Assembly (NCBI GenBank): GCA_035656495.1
Contig: DASRSL010000135.1
Location: 1-64,000, forward strand
DNA: 64,000 bases
Source: Roseiarcus sp035656495
GTDB taxonomy: Bacteria > Pseudomonadota > Alphaproteobacteria > Rhizobiales > Beijerinckiaceae
Direction of reading: 5' to 3'
Below, in pieces: positions 16,944-25,539 of the stretch. A program made the position numbers and the translations under genes. Within the stretch, counting starts at the first letter, position 1; each line of letters begins with the position of its first letter. Under the pieces are notes generated by a model that worked only from the letters and a program-made list of their open reading frames with translations, did no database searches and was not told the DNA's origin.

Positions 16944-17920
16944 ATGTCGATACCGATAGGCTACGGCACAAGCGGCCTCGGCAATCTCAACGAAGTGATC
17001 CCAGACGCCGTCGCCGACGCCACCTTGAACGAGGCGTGGCAGGCCGGCTTTCGCTATTTCGACACCTCGCCCTTCTACGGCTTTGGTTTGAGCGAGTTGC
17101 GCGTTGGCCGCTTCCTGCGCTCCGTGCCGCGGGAGAGTTTTATTCTGTCAACCAAGGTCGGACGCTATATGGCCGCCCCGCGCGGCGAGCCGGTCGACAA
17201 GCTGCATTGGGCCGGACCGCTCGAGCTGCGTCCGGTGTTCGACTACGGCTACGACGGGATCATGCGCTCGATCGAGCAATCGATCATCCGGCTCGGCTTC
17301 GAGCGCATCGATGTTCTTCTGATACACGACGTGGACCGCTGGACGCACGGCAAAAGAATTCCCACGCATGTTTGCCGCAGCGATGGAAGGCGCCTACCGG
17401 GCCTTGGAGGAACTGCGCCAGCATGGCCACGTCAAGGCGATCGGCGTGGGCATCAACGAATCCGACGTAACCGCAGATTTCCTCCGCGCCGGCGACTTCG
17501 ATTGCATCATGCTGGCCGGCCGCTACACGCTGCTCGATCAGAGCGCGCTCGATGTTTTCCTGCCCTTGGCGCAATCGCGCTGAGTTGACGTGTATATGGC
17601 AGGCATTTTCAATTCAGGCGTGCTTGCGAAGCCAGATTTGAAGAACGTCACCTACGACTATGCTGTGGCGCCCCGACGAGATTATCGGCCGCGCGAAGCG
17701 CATTGCAGCGATTTGCGGCGAGTTTGGCGTGCCCCTGCAAGCGGCGGCAATCCAGTTCCCTCGCGGCCACCCGGCGGTGAAGACCGTCGTGATTGGAATG
17801 AGCAAGCCGGAGCGCCTCCGTCAGAACCTGGGCTGGTTCTCGATGAAAATTCCGTCGGCGCTGTGGAGTCGGCTCAAGGAGGAAAGGCTGATCCGAGAGG
17901 ATGCGCCGCTGCCGGCATAG
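16944..17920 (+). pseudogene. aldo/keto reductase (aldose 1-dehydrogenase type), broken in three places
   Basis: Consecutive pieces of one aldo/keto reductase lie in three frames. The first is 16944 to about 17355 (IGYGTSGLGNLNEVIPDAVA, FRYFDTSPFYGFGLSE, VLLIHDVDRWTHGK). An extra A in the AAAA run at 17352-17355 then shifts to the frame with FPRMFAAAMEGAYRALEELR. A TGA at 17581-17583 interrupts between FLPLAQSR and VDVYMAGIFNSG. Near 17670 a second shift leads to DEIIGRAKRIAAICGEFG and the normal end. A family member would be about 325 residues. Resemblance is to D-threo-aldose/L-fucose dehydrogenases. One homopolymer shift could be a sequencing error; three lesions suggest a true pseudogene. 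Confidence 0.8.
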
Positions 17921-18019
17921 GTGGACAGACAGCCGGGTCATTTGGCGATTGACTGCGCAGTAGTAGGGTCATAGGATGACCTGGAGAATTTGAGCTTGTG
18001 CAACGAGCCGAGGCAGGAG

Positions 18020-18067
18020 GACGAACCATGAGGTGCGCATCAAGACGAACCATGAGGTGCGCATCAA
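18020..18067 (+). repeat. 24-base tandem duplication across a translation start
   Basis: The 24-base unit beginning GACGAACCATGAGGTGCGCA occurs twice in direct succession (18020-18043, 18044-18067). Each copy contains an in-frame ATG (18028 and 18052). Only the first keeps the AGGAGG (18015-18020) at proper distance, so the duplication lengthens the protein by eight residues (MRCASRRT). Confidence 0.9.
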
Positions 18068-19275
18068 TATGCCTGGCCGCGCTGACGGCGCTAATGGCCA
18101 CCGGCGCCTACGCTGAAGACACCGTTAAGATCGGCGTGAACGCCGCCTTGACCGGGTCGTTTGTCTCAGCGGGAAACACGATTCACAACGCCGTCAAGCT
18201 GGCCGTGAAGCAAATCAATGACGCCGGCGGCTTTGTCGTGAACGGCAAAAAGTACAAGCTCGAGCCCTATTACCGCGACGACCGCACGGACGTGAACACG
18301 GCGATCGCGAACGCGAGGGAGCTTGTGGAGGATATCGGCGTCAAGGCGATCTGGGGCACGGAGACCCACGACTTTTCGGTCGCCATGACGAAAATCACCA
18401 ACCCCGCCAAAGTGATCCAGTTCACCGGAAACAGCTCGCTCGGCTGTTGCTTGTCCGAGGACTCGACCAGGCCAGGGGGGTCGCTGCACTACACTTTCCA
18501 GACCGAGCCGCAGGAGTTCCAGCGCAGCGGCAGCACTTCGAAGGGCGTTTTGACGCTTCTCGAGCCGATGCTCGGACATAAGCCGAAGACGTCGGCCGTG
18601 TTTGTACAAGACGACGCGGGAGGCCAGTATCTCTCCTCCCACTATGTGCTGGCGCTCAAAGCGAATGGCCAGCAGACCGACTTGATCAAGTTTCCTCCGG
18701 ACACGAAGGACTTCACGCCCCTTCTCACGCGCGTCAAAGCCGACAACCCCGACATCGTGCACATCTGGTATAACGGCGACATCGTCATGATCGCCTACCC
18801 GCAGGCGGTCCAGCTCAATGTCGCGCCGTCTTATTTCTTGTTTGGCGTCGATCCAGGCGTTTGGAAGGAGCGTGGCCTCAAGTCGCCCGTGCCGATCACG
18901 CTGAGTTGCGTTCCGGTCTGCTGGGGAGCGCCTCCGTTCCAGGCCGCCAAGGACTACTTCGACCAGTATTTCGCCCTCGGCGCGCCGAAGGGGGTGCAAT
19001 CCTCGGTGTCGCTCCTCTACTACGACTATGTCGGCATGTTCGTGAAGGCGATGCAGGAGGCGGGCACCGTCGACGACACCGACAAGATCGTCGCTGCATT
19101 GGAGAAGATGAAGTACCAGGGCGTGGTGTCCCAAGTTCCACTGCAGTTCAACGACCGGCATCAGGTGACGTTCGCCACTGAAGTCTGCGCGGTGACGCCG
19201 AACACATCGGATCAGTTCAAATGCGCAGTCGAACAGCCGCCCGCCAATCCTCCGCCAGGCGATCCGGGCGGCTGA
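18028..19275 (+). CDS. ABC transporter substrate-binding protein, branched-chain amino acid type
   Basis: 415 residues, Peripla_BP_6 family. The start at 18028 has AGGAGG seven bases upstream. The signal peptide runs to about AYAEDTVKIG and contains an eight-residue duplication at its very front. The mature domain reads IGVNAALTGSFVSAGNTIHN, VKAIWGTETHDFSVAMTKIT and VQDDAGGQYLSSHYVLALKA. Despite the family name, such proteins bind many amides, acids and aromatic compounds. It heads a five-gene importer operon (permeases at 19476 and 20314, ATPases at 21430 and 22152) closed by a FadR-type regulator. The C-terminus ends in a Pro-rich tail. The ligand is unknown. Confidence 0.9.
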   Translation: MRCASRRTMRCASICLAALTALMATGAYAEDTVKIGVNAALTGSFVSAGNTIHNAVKLAVKQINDAGGFVVNGKKYKLEPYYRDDRTDVNTAIANARELVEDIGVKAIWGTETHDFSVAMTKITNPAKVIQFTGNSSLGCCLSEDSTRPGGSLHYTFQTEPQEFQRSGSTSKGVLTLLEPMLGHKPKTSAVFVQDDAGGQYLSSHYVLALKANGQQTDLIKFPPDTKDFTPLLTRVKADNPDIVHIWYNGDIVMIAYPQAVQLNVAPSYFLFGVDPGVWKERGLKSPVPITLSCVPVCWGAPPFQAAKDYFDQYFALGAPKGVQSSVSLLYYDYVGMFVKAMQEAGTVDDTDKIVAALEKMKYQGVVSQVPLQFNDRHQVTFATEVCAVTPNTSDQFKCAVEQPPANPPPGDPGG

Positions 19276-19475
19276 AGGGCTCGACCGATAGGCGACTCGG
19301 AAGTTGGGCGGATGCCAAGCTCACTCTAGGCCAGCGATGTCGCTATGGTTTGTTGGCCTCAAGATGAGTTGGATCCGCTCAATCGATTCCAACCCGCCTG
19401 CGCTCGCTGGCACCAGAAAGCAAGCGGAGGAAGGAAGTTCGAAACAGGTCGTTCCTCGACGCCGAGCGTAAAGCA

Positions 19476-20345
19476 ATGGTGACCTTCATCCAGGAGCTGG
19501 TCAACAGTCTCTCCGTAGCCAGCGTCATTATCCTGATGGGCATTGGCGTCACGCTGATCTTCGGATTGACCGGCATCATCAATTTCGCCCACGGCGAATT
19601 TCTCATGCTTGGCGGCATCGGCGTCTGGGTGCTGGTCAGTAACGGGCTTGGCTACATTCCCGCGCTGCTCATATCCGTCGCTCTCGTTGGTCTCTTGGGG
19701 TTTCTTCTGGAGCGGGGATTGTTCCAGTTCACCTTGCTCCGCCCCAACAACGGTTTCATGGCGTCGCTCGGGTTATCAATCGTCCTCCAGCATGTGGTGA
19801 TCCGCATTTGGAACTCGTTTTCCAAGAGCATTCCGGAACCGCTTCCCGGGGTCTGGGAGATTGGGCAGATACGGTTCATAAAGATGCGTGTGGTTGTGGT
19901 CGTCGTGACCGCCATCGTCGTCGCCGTCACCTTCTTCACAATATCCCGCAGCCGCTACGGCCTCGCGCTTCGAGCGAGCCTCGCTGACCGTCAAACCGCC
20001 GCGCTGATGGGAATCCCGATCCGAAGATACATTACGGTGATCTTCGCCTATGGCAGCGCGATCGCCGGGTTGGGTGGCGCTTTGACGATCGCTTTGTTTC
20101 CGATCACGCCGTTCGTTGGCTCCGAGATGATCATGCTGGGCTTCGCGGTCTCGCTGATCGCCGGGCTGGGCAACGTGGCCGGCGTCGTGGGCGCGGGTTT
20201 GATCCTCGGATTGGTGAACGGAATGAGCGGCGCGTACGGAACGCCGGAGTGGACCAATGCTTACAGTTTCGGATTGATGATCGTGATCCTCATCTTCCGC
20301 CCCCAGGGCCTGTTTGGAGGCACAATGGGGCCAGCCATTGAATAA
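19476..20345 (+). CDS. branched-chain amino acid-type ABC permease (LivH type)
   Basis: 289 residues with about eight membrane segments. Diagnostic parts are LIFGLTGIINFAHGEFLMLG near the start, RASLADRQTAALMGIPIRRY before the coupling region, and AVSLIAGLGNVAGVVGAGLI. It forms the membrane channel together with the LivM-type partner encoded next, whose frame it overlaps. It follows the binding-protein gene after 200 bases, a gap that would allow separate regulation of the binding protein. Confidence 0.93.
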   Translation: MVTFIQELVNSLSVASVIILMGIGVTLIFGLTGIINFAHGEFLMLGGIGVWVLVSNGLGYIPALLISVALVGLLGFLLERGLFQFTLLRPNNGFMASLGLSIVLQHVVIRIWNSFSKSIPEPLPGVWEIGQIRFIKMRVVVVVVTAIVVAVTFFTISRSRYGLALRASLADRQTAALMGIPIRRYITVIFAYGSAIAGLGGALTIALFPITPFVGSEMIMLGFAVSLIAGLGNVAGVVGAGLILGLVNGMSGAYGTPEWTNAYSFGLMIVILIFRPQGLFGGTMGPAIE

Positions 20346-21429
20346 GGACTCACATTCGGCCGTTGCTGTTGCGCTGGACGCCGCGGAGCGTCATGGCGCC
20401 GATGGGGAAAGCACGCGCGGATTCAAGCCTTCGTGGGAGTTGGCGGCGGTAGCCGCCCTGATTGTGATAGGGGTGCTTGCACTTCCGTGGCTCAAACCAG
20501 GCTACCGTACGCTGTCTTTCGCCCTGACCACGGGCGTCACCGCCATCGTTCTGTACGGAATGGCGATCCCATTCGGCCAAGCCGGGATCATGTCCTTGGG
20601 CTATGCGGGACTCATGGGTTTCGGCGCCTATACCGCCGCCATCCTGTCGCGCGACTTCGGCATGAACATGTGGCAGGCCATGCCGTTCTCGGCGATCGTC
20701 GCCGCAGTTTTTGCCGGCTTGTTCGGGCTTCCCTCGCTGCGCATCAGCGGACATCACTTCGCCATTACGACTTACGTCATGTGCGAGCTGTTGCGCATCG
20801 TGCTTACCAACGGCGGCAAGTTTACGGGCGCCGCAACCGGGCTCGACTTGCCGCCGATCGGCACTGTGCTCGGCATCAACATGGACAAGCTCGCGAACGC
20901 CTACCTGCTCGTGGCCGTCTTCATGTTGGCGAGCATCCTCGTCGCCTATTTGATCGGCCGTTCGAGTTACGGGCGCACCTTGCGCTCGATTCGCGAAAAC
21001 GAACAGCTGGCCCGGTCGGTCGGCATCAACACCAATTTGCATAAAGTTGTGGCCTTCATGGTCAGCGGTCTTTTCGCCGGCGTCGGCGGCAACCTGCAGG
21101 CCTACAACTACCGCCATATCTCGCCGGACCTCTACGGCGGGTCGATCAGTCTCAATTTCGCCCTCATGGTGATGCTCGGCGGAGCGCGAACAATCTTCGG
21201 CCCATTGACCGGAGCCGTCATCGTAACCTTCCTGCCGGAGGTGATGAGAATCGACCCTGTTGATTCGCGCATCGCATACGGCTTGGCGCTGATCGCCGTG
21301 ATCATGCTGCTGCCGGGCGGAGTCATTGCTGTGACCGAGCGCGTGTATCGACGGCTAACCGAGACCGTGATCGCGACCCGGCGGGTCGGTCCGTCGCATG
21401 CGGGCTCGTCAAGCGCCAGAGGCGACTGA
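20314..21429 (+). CDS. branched-chain amino acid-type ABC permease (LivM type)
   Basis: 371 residues if the TTG at 20314 is used; a TTG at 20338, overlapping the stop of the preceding gene, is an alternative, since no ATG or clear ribosome binding site is present. The first ~45 residues are hydrophilic. Then come membrane segments and the family landmarks IPFGQAGIMSLGYAGLMGFG, ITTYVMCELLRIVLTNGG and YGRTLRSIRENEQLARSVGI. It is the second channel subunit of the importer. It is followed without spacing by the LivG-type ATPase. Confidence 0.9.
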   Translation: MEAQWGQPLNKDSHSAVAVALDAAERHGADGESTRGFKPSWELAAVAALIVIGVLALPWLKPGYRTLSFALTTGVTAIVLYGMAIPFGQAGIMSLGYAGLMGFGAYTAAILSRDFGMNMWQAMPFSAIVAAVFAGLFGLPSLRISGHHFAITTYVMCELLRIVLTNGGKFTGAATGLDLPPIGTVLGINMDKLANAYLLVAVFMLASILVAYLIGRSSYGRTLRSIRENEQLARSVGINTNLHKVVAFMVSGLFAGVGGNLQAYNYRHISPDLYGGSISLNFALMVMLGGARTIFGPLTGAVIVTFLPEVMRIDPVDSRIAYGLALIAVIMLLPGGVIAVTERVYRRLTETVIATRRVGPSHAGSSSARGD

Positions 21430-22155
21430 GTGACCGTGCTTGAGGTCAGCGGCATTCGCAAGCAATTCGGCGGGGTCGTCGCCCTGGCGGGTATCGATGT
21501 CACGATCAAGTCCGACGAGATCCTTGGCGTTATTGGGCCGAATGGGTCGGGCAAGACGACCCTGTTCAATACCGTGTGCGGTATCTATCGGCCCGATGCG
21601 GGAAGGGTTCGTTGGAACGGCGAGGACATTACTGCCAAGGCCGCCTTCCAGATCGGGCGACTGGGCATCGGACGCACTTTCCAACAGGCGATGTCGTTTC
21701 CGGCGCTGTCGGTTCGGGAGAACGTCCAGATCGCGATGGAACACGGCTCGAGGCGCGGCGAAGGGGCGATCCGCCCCTGGAGTTCGCCTGAGGAGCTTCT
21801 GGCGTTCGTCGGCTTGGAGGGTTTTGCCGACGAAAGCGCCAATGCGATGCCTTTCGGCAACCTGCGCCGCCTCGGCATCGCTGTCGCACTTGGGGGACGG
21901 CCTTCACAACTGTTGCTCGACGAACCGGCGGCCGGGCTCAACGAAGCGGAAAGCGCCGAGCTGGTTCAACTCTTTCGCCGCGTCCACCAGCTCGGCGTCG
22001 GCGTCTGCTTGATCGATCATCACGTGGGGATGATGGCCGAACTGTGCGGTAATCTCATCGTGCTCAACTTCGGCAACAAGATCGCCGACGGCCCGACCGA
22101 CACGATCCTGCGCGATGCGAAGGTCATCGAAGTCTATCTGGGAGCGCAATCATGA
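21430..22155 (+). CDS. ABC transporter ATP-binding protein (LivG type)
   Basis: 241 residues, starting with GTG directly behind the stop of the permease gene. Walker A is GPNGSGKTT, the Q-loop is GRTFQQAMSF, and Walker B is QLLLDEPAAGLN followed by the H-loop region CLIDHHVGMM. The signature stretch reads NAMPFGNLRRLGIAVAL, where relatives have an LSYGQQRR-like sequence, so the usual LSGG-type Ser is replaced by Pro/Phe context. With the LivF-type partner supplying a normal signature, the heterodimer could still work. Confidence 0.9.
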   Translation: MTVLEVSGIRKQFGGVVALAGIDVTIKSDEILGVIGPNGSGKTTLFNTVCGIYRPDAGRVRWNGEDITAKAAFQIGRLGIGRTFQQAMSFPALSVRENVQIAMEHGSRRGEGAIRPWSSPEELLAFVGLEGFADESANAMPFGNLRRLGIAVALGGRPSQLLLDEPAAGLNEAESAELVQLFRRVHQLGVGVCLIDHHVGMMAELCGNLIVLNFGNKIADGPTDTILRDAKVIEVYLGAQS

Positions 22156-22910
22156 CGCTTCTCAAGGTTGAAGACTTGTGGACTGCCTACGGTCCGATTG
22201 TGGTCAATCGCGGAATATCCTTGGAGGTCGGCGGAGGCGAAATCGTAACGCTAATCGGTCCCAACGGCGCTGGAAAGTCCACCTTGTTGAAGACGATCGC
22301 CGGGCTGAAGCGTCCGAAGAGCGGGGTGATCCGCTTGGGCGACAAGGACGTAACCGCGGTCTACGCGGACAAGATGGCGCGAAGCGGCGTTGTTCTCGTC
22401 CCTGAAGGCCGACGCATATTCCCCGCAATCACGGTGCGCGACAACCTACGCCTTGGCGGATACGCCCGCTACGATCCAGCGGGGGTGGAAAAGGACATCG
22501 CGGTGATGGAATCGTTTTTCCCGATCTTGGCGGAAAAGCGAGAAGCGAAAGGCTCTGATCTAAGTGGAGGTCAACAGCAGATGTTGGCGATCGCACGCGG
22601 TCTGATGGCCAAGCCTCGTATACTCCTTCTCGATGAACCATCCCTCGGCTTGGCGCCGATCGTCATCAATGAAGTCCGTTCCATCATCAAGTCAGTCCGC
22701 GACAAGTTCGGCGCCGCAGTGCTGTTGGTGGAGCAGAACGCCAGCCTCGCACTGGCCGTCGCTGATCGAGGCTACATCATCCAGACGGGGCGGATCATCG
22801 CACAGGGTCCTATTGAGGATTTGCGGAACTTCGATTTGATGCGCGAAACCTATCTGGGCAACCGCCAGGATAGGAGGAACGCCGACGGCGGAGCGCGTCC
22901 GGCGTCATGA
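22152..22910 (+). CDS. ABC transporter ATP-binding protein (LivF type)
   Basis: 252 residues; its ATG overlaps the previous stop (ATGA). Walker A GPNGAGKST, signature DLSGGQQQMLAIARGLM and Walker B RILLLDEPSLGLAP are all canonical, with the LivF-typical VPEGRRIFPAITVRDNLRLG. It is the second ATPase of the heterodimeric importer. The C-terminal 12 residues after YLGNRQ are extra and overlap the start of the regulator gene. Confidence 0.94.
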   Translation: MTLLKVEDLWTAYGPIVVNRGISLEVGGGEIVTLIGPNGAGKSTLLKTIAGLKRPKSGVIRLGDKDVTAVYADKMARSGVVLVPEGRRIFPAITVRDNLRLGGYARYDPAGVEKDIAVMESFFPILAEKREAKGSDLSGGQQQMLAIARGLMAKPRILLLDEPSLGLAPIVINEVRSIIKSVRDKFGAAVLLVEQNASLALAVADRGYIIQTGRIIAQGPIEDLRNFDLMRETYLGNRQDRRNADGGARPAS

Positions 22911-23710
22911 TAGCGAAAACGCCTTCGACCCGCCGCCCCCGGCCACCCTCAAAAGGCGCGATCAAGGCCGTGGGTCGGCCGCCCAACCTCCCATCGCAGG
23001 TCGCGCGGATGATATCCGACGATATTCTCGCCGGCCGATTCAAGAATGGCGATCGTCTCCCTACTGAACGGGAATTTGCCGAAACGTTCGGGGTAAGTCG
23101 CAACGTGGTTCGCGAAGCCATCGCCAAACTAAGGTTCGACGGAGCAGTCGAGACGCGCCAGGGCGCGGGCGTGTTCGTCGTTGGAAAGTCGGCGCCATCC
23201 GCGCTGCGCATCGACGCCGAGATTCTGCGCGACAGATCGCTTTTCGCGAACCTGTTCGAGCTCCGCGCAATCCTCGAGGTCGAGGCCGCGTGTCTCGCGG
23301 CTGGCCGACGCAGCCGAAAAGATCTCGCGGCGATCAAAGGCGCTTTGGAGAGGCTTTATGAGAGCCAGAATTCGGGGAACTCGGTTGAAGCCGATCTGGA
23401 GTTTCATAGAGCGATAGGGATTGCCAGCGGAAACATCTTTGTTGCGACTTTCACCAATTTCATTTCGGAACACGTCCGGGCGAGCATCGGCAAGGCCAAC
23501 GCGCGCATCGACGCCGCGACTCGTACGCGCATCAACAAGGAGGAGCACGCGGCCATCTTTAATGCGATAAAGGACCAGGACGTCGGACGAGCCCGTGAGT
23601 CCATGAGGCGTCATATTGACCTAGCGATGGATCGCCTCGGTCTGTCCGCGCGCTCGAGGCAACCTATAACTGCGACGATAACAGCGAATGATGCCGGGCC
23701 AAGCAGGTAG
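22907..23710 (+). CDS. FadR-type GntR family transcriptional regulator
   Basis: 267 residues. A basic, Pro-rich leader (about 25 residues) precedes the winged helix (VARMISDDILAGRFKNGDRL, REFAETFGVSRNVVREAIAK, ETRQGAGVFV). The C-terminal half is the helical FCD ligand domain (LFELRAILEVEAACLAAGRR; ARESMRRHIDLAMDRL). Its ATG overlaps the stop of the LivF-type gene, so it is the last gene of the importer operon and presumably controls it. FCD regulators usually sense carboxylic acids, which fits an importer of an acid rather than a neutral sugar (inference). Confidence 0.92.
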   Translation: MIAKTPSTRRPRPPSKGAIKAVGRPPNLPSQVARMISDDILAGRFKNGDRLPTEREFAETFGVSRNVVREAIAKLRFDGAVETRQGAGVFVVGKSAPSALRIDAEILRDRSLFANLFELRAILEVEAACLAAGRRSRKDLAAIKGALERLYESQNSGNSVEADLEFHRAIGIASGNIFVATFTNFISEHVRASIGKANARIDAATRTRINKEEHAAIFNAIKDQDVGRARESMRRHIDLAMDRLGLSARSRQPITATITANDAGPSR

Positions 23711-23795
23711 CGAGGGAGTGCGGGGAGGTGCACTTTGAGTCGATGTATCGCAAGGGATCTTCTTGAGCGCGTCCCGGCCGACCGCGGTTAGCCCC

Positions 23796-24095
23796 TCACA
23801 GCGTCAAGAGCGGCACTCCCGGCAGACCGGAGAAGTCGTCCGCGTTGATCGTCAGCAAGGCGTAGGCGTGCTCGATGGCCTGGGCTGCGATCCACAGATC
23901 GTTATAGCGTGGTCGAGGCGATCGACCAGCCTGCTTGACGGCGGCTGCAAGCACGCCAAAGGCAGCAGCGGTATCCTTTGTAACGGCCAAGACTGGCCGA
24001 GTCTCCACCTGCCGCAAAAAAGCGGCGCGTACGGCCCGTTCGGCCGGATCAACACAGACTTCAACGCCGAATAGCGCCGATCGCCTCGAACCGGG
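23796..24095 (-). pseudogene. VapC-type PIN-domain toxin lacking its N-terminus
   Basis: The minus-strand frame reads FLRQVETRPVLAVTKDTAAA, then RPRYNDLWIAAQAIEHAYAL and LTINADDFSGLPGV, the C-terminal two thirds of a PIN-domain ribonuclease toxin with the conserved ND..IAA and N-A-x-D-F parts. The first ~35 residues with the D-T-N active-site motif are missing. The frame breaks off exactly where the dispersed repeat begins (24086). No antitoxin gene is seen. It is a relic truncated by the repeat or by the event that brought it. Confidence 0.7.
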
Positions 24096-24319
24096 CGGAA
24101 TGTCAAGGCAGGAGTTGTCCCTGCATTTGGCCGAACAGGGAACTTTGCTTCCTGATGGGCTAAAAATCTCCCTGTTAACCCGCGTAGGGAAATTTGCCAG
24201 AACCGGCTAGAATCATTGGGCTTTTCTCGACGATTTTTCCCCCGAATCGGCCAAAAAGCGAGAGATTGCCTGATATTTTCCCTGCGGCAGGGAACTCGGC
24301 GCCCCGCGGGGCCCCGAGT
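24086..24319 (+). repeat. dispersed repeat rich in AGGGAA/TTCCCTG words (copy A)
   Basis: This stretch aligns by eye with the reverse complement of 50440-50666. Shared blocks in order are CAGGGAA near TTCCTGATGG, CGCGTAGGGAA, CCCGAATCGGCC and TTTTCCCTGCGGCAGGGAA. It carries no frame of note. Its end (24294-24319) forms a hairpin ACTCGG-GCCCCGCGGGGC-CCGAGT. It lies between the vapC relic and the promoter side of the 24437 gene. Confidence 0.7.
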
Positions 24320-24436
24320 TCCGCGGGGCGAGGGCTTCTGTTCTGTCGCGAGTTGCGGAAATCATTGCGTTCGGCCATAGCTTCGCCACGTTGGGAAGCG
24401 TCGCCACATAGGCTAGGCGGCGCTCGGGAGGAGGTC

Positions 24437-25339
24437 ATGTCGACGGTCAGGACCCCTATTGCACGGATCACGCTTTGCGGGCTCGCCTTGGGGCTCGGAC
24501 TGCCGGGGGGCTGGGACGTCCTTCCCGCGCGGGCCGGCGACACGTGCAAGTTTTTCAGCCAGCTTCCCGACGATTGCGCGGGCGCCGAACAGCGGAGGTA
24601 TGGCGACCTGCGCGGCGCGCGCTACGAAGAGATCGATCTCTACGCCAAGGACGCGCTCAAGAAAGTCCCTTACGTCAGCGTCTACAATACGACCGGCCTC
24701 AACGGCGCCGACGAGTCCCGCGACTCGGCGCCGAAGACGCTGGTCGAGAGGCTGGACCCGAGGAAGATCGCCAAGCAGTACCAGGCGCTCGTCGCGGCGA
24801 CGAGTCCTCCCCGCTACTGGACGGTCGACTGGCTCGTCGACCGCGTCGGTGCGGTGCGCGACTTCGACGGGCTCGACGCGGCCTGGATGGGAAACAGCCA
24901 GGCGCCCGCCAGCAAGCTCGTCGCAAAGCCGGTCTCCGTCAAGCGGGCCTCCGCCAAGCCGGCCTTTGAGCCCTATCGGCCCGCGTTCGTGGGGAGAACG
25001 TCGATCGAAGGATTCAAGAAGGGGTCGCAGGTCTATCTGCTCGACGATCCCAAGGGCAGAACCTGGGTCATGGTGTCCTACACGGACCAGAATGCTCTCG
25101 GGCTGACCCTCGACAAGCTCGATTCCCTCGGCGACATCCTCAAGCTGCCGCCGGGGTGGAAGTTCCGCACCTCGGAGCTCAAAAAGGAGCTGGTCCTGGA
25201 GCCGAAAAAGGGCTCGGCCGGCGTCATCCAAGACGACAAGGACAACGTCTACCATCTGACTGGGCCGGGGCAGAGCAACTTCGTGCCTGACGCCTTGCCC
25301 CTGCCCACCGAGGGCCGGCCGAGAATCTCGGGAGGATGA
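24437..25339 (+). CDS. conserved secreted protein of unknown function
   Basis: 300 residues from the ATG at 24437, chosen because GGGAGGAGG precedes it and a signal peptide follows (ITLCGLALGLGLPGG, cleavage near ARAGDT). The mature protein contains RYGDLRGARYEEIDLYAKDA, RYWTVDWLVDRVGAVRDFDG, KKGSQVYLLDDPKGRTWVMV and LKLPPGWKFRTSELKKELVL. I recognise this pattern as a widespread hypothetical family of periplasmic proteins without known activity. The frame is open upstream to 24194, but that part belongs to the repeat. The next gene follows closely and may be co-transcribed. Confidence 0.8.
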   Translation: MSTVRTPIARITLCGLALGLGLPGGWDVLPARAGDTCKFFSQLPDDCAGAEQRRYGDLRGARYEEIDLYAKDALKKVPYVSVYNTTGLNGADESRDSAPKTLVERLDPRKIAKQYQALVAATSPPRYWTVDWLVDRVGAVRDFDGLDAAWMGNSQAPASKLVAKPVSVKRASAKPAFEPYRPAFVGRTSIEGFKKGSQVYLLDDPKGRTWVMVSYTDQNALGLTLDKLDSLGDILKLPPGWKFRTSELKKELVLEPKKGSAGVIQDDKDNVYHLTGPGQSNFVPDALPLPTEGRPRISGG

Positions 25340-25539
25340 TCAGCGTCGCGATCCGGGATTTCGCTTCCGCCTCTCTCGTCCACGGCGCTCTGTCCGCAGC
25401 CCTTCCGCCTCGCGCCGCGACGTCTGCTCGCCCGGTCCTGACGGAGCAGTTCATGGCCGGCTCGAGCCGACATAATTGCGTCGGGCCTGCGTTGCATTGT
25501 CTGCTTGGCGCGCAGACTTGCGGCTGCGGAGGCGTTCCC

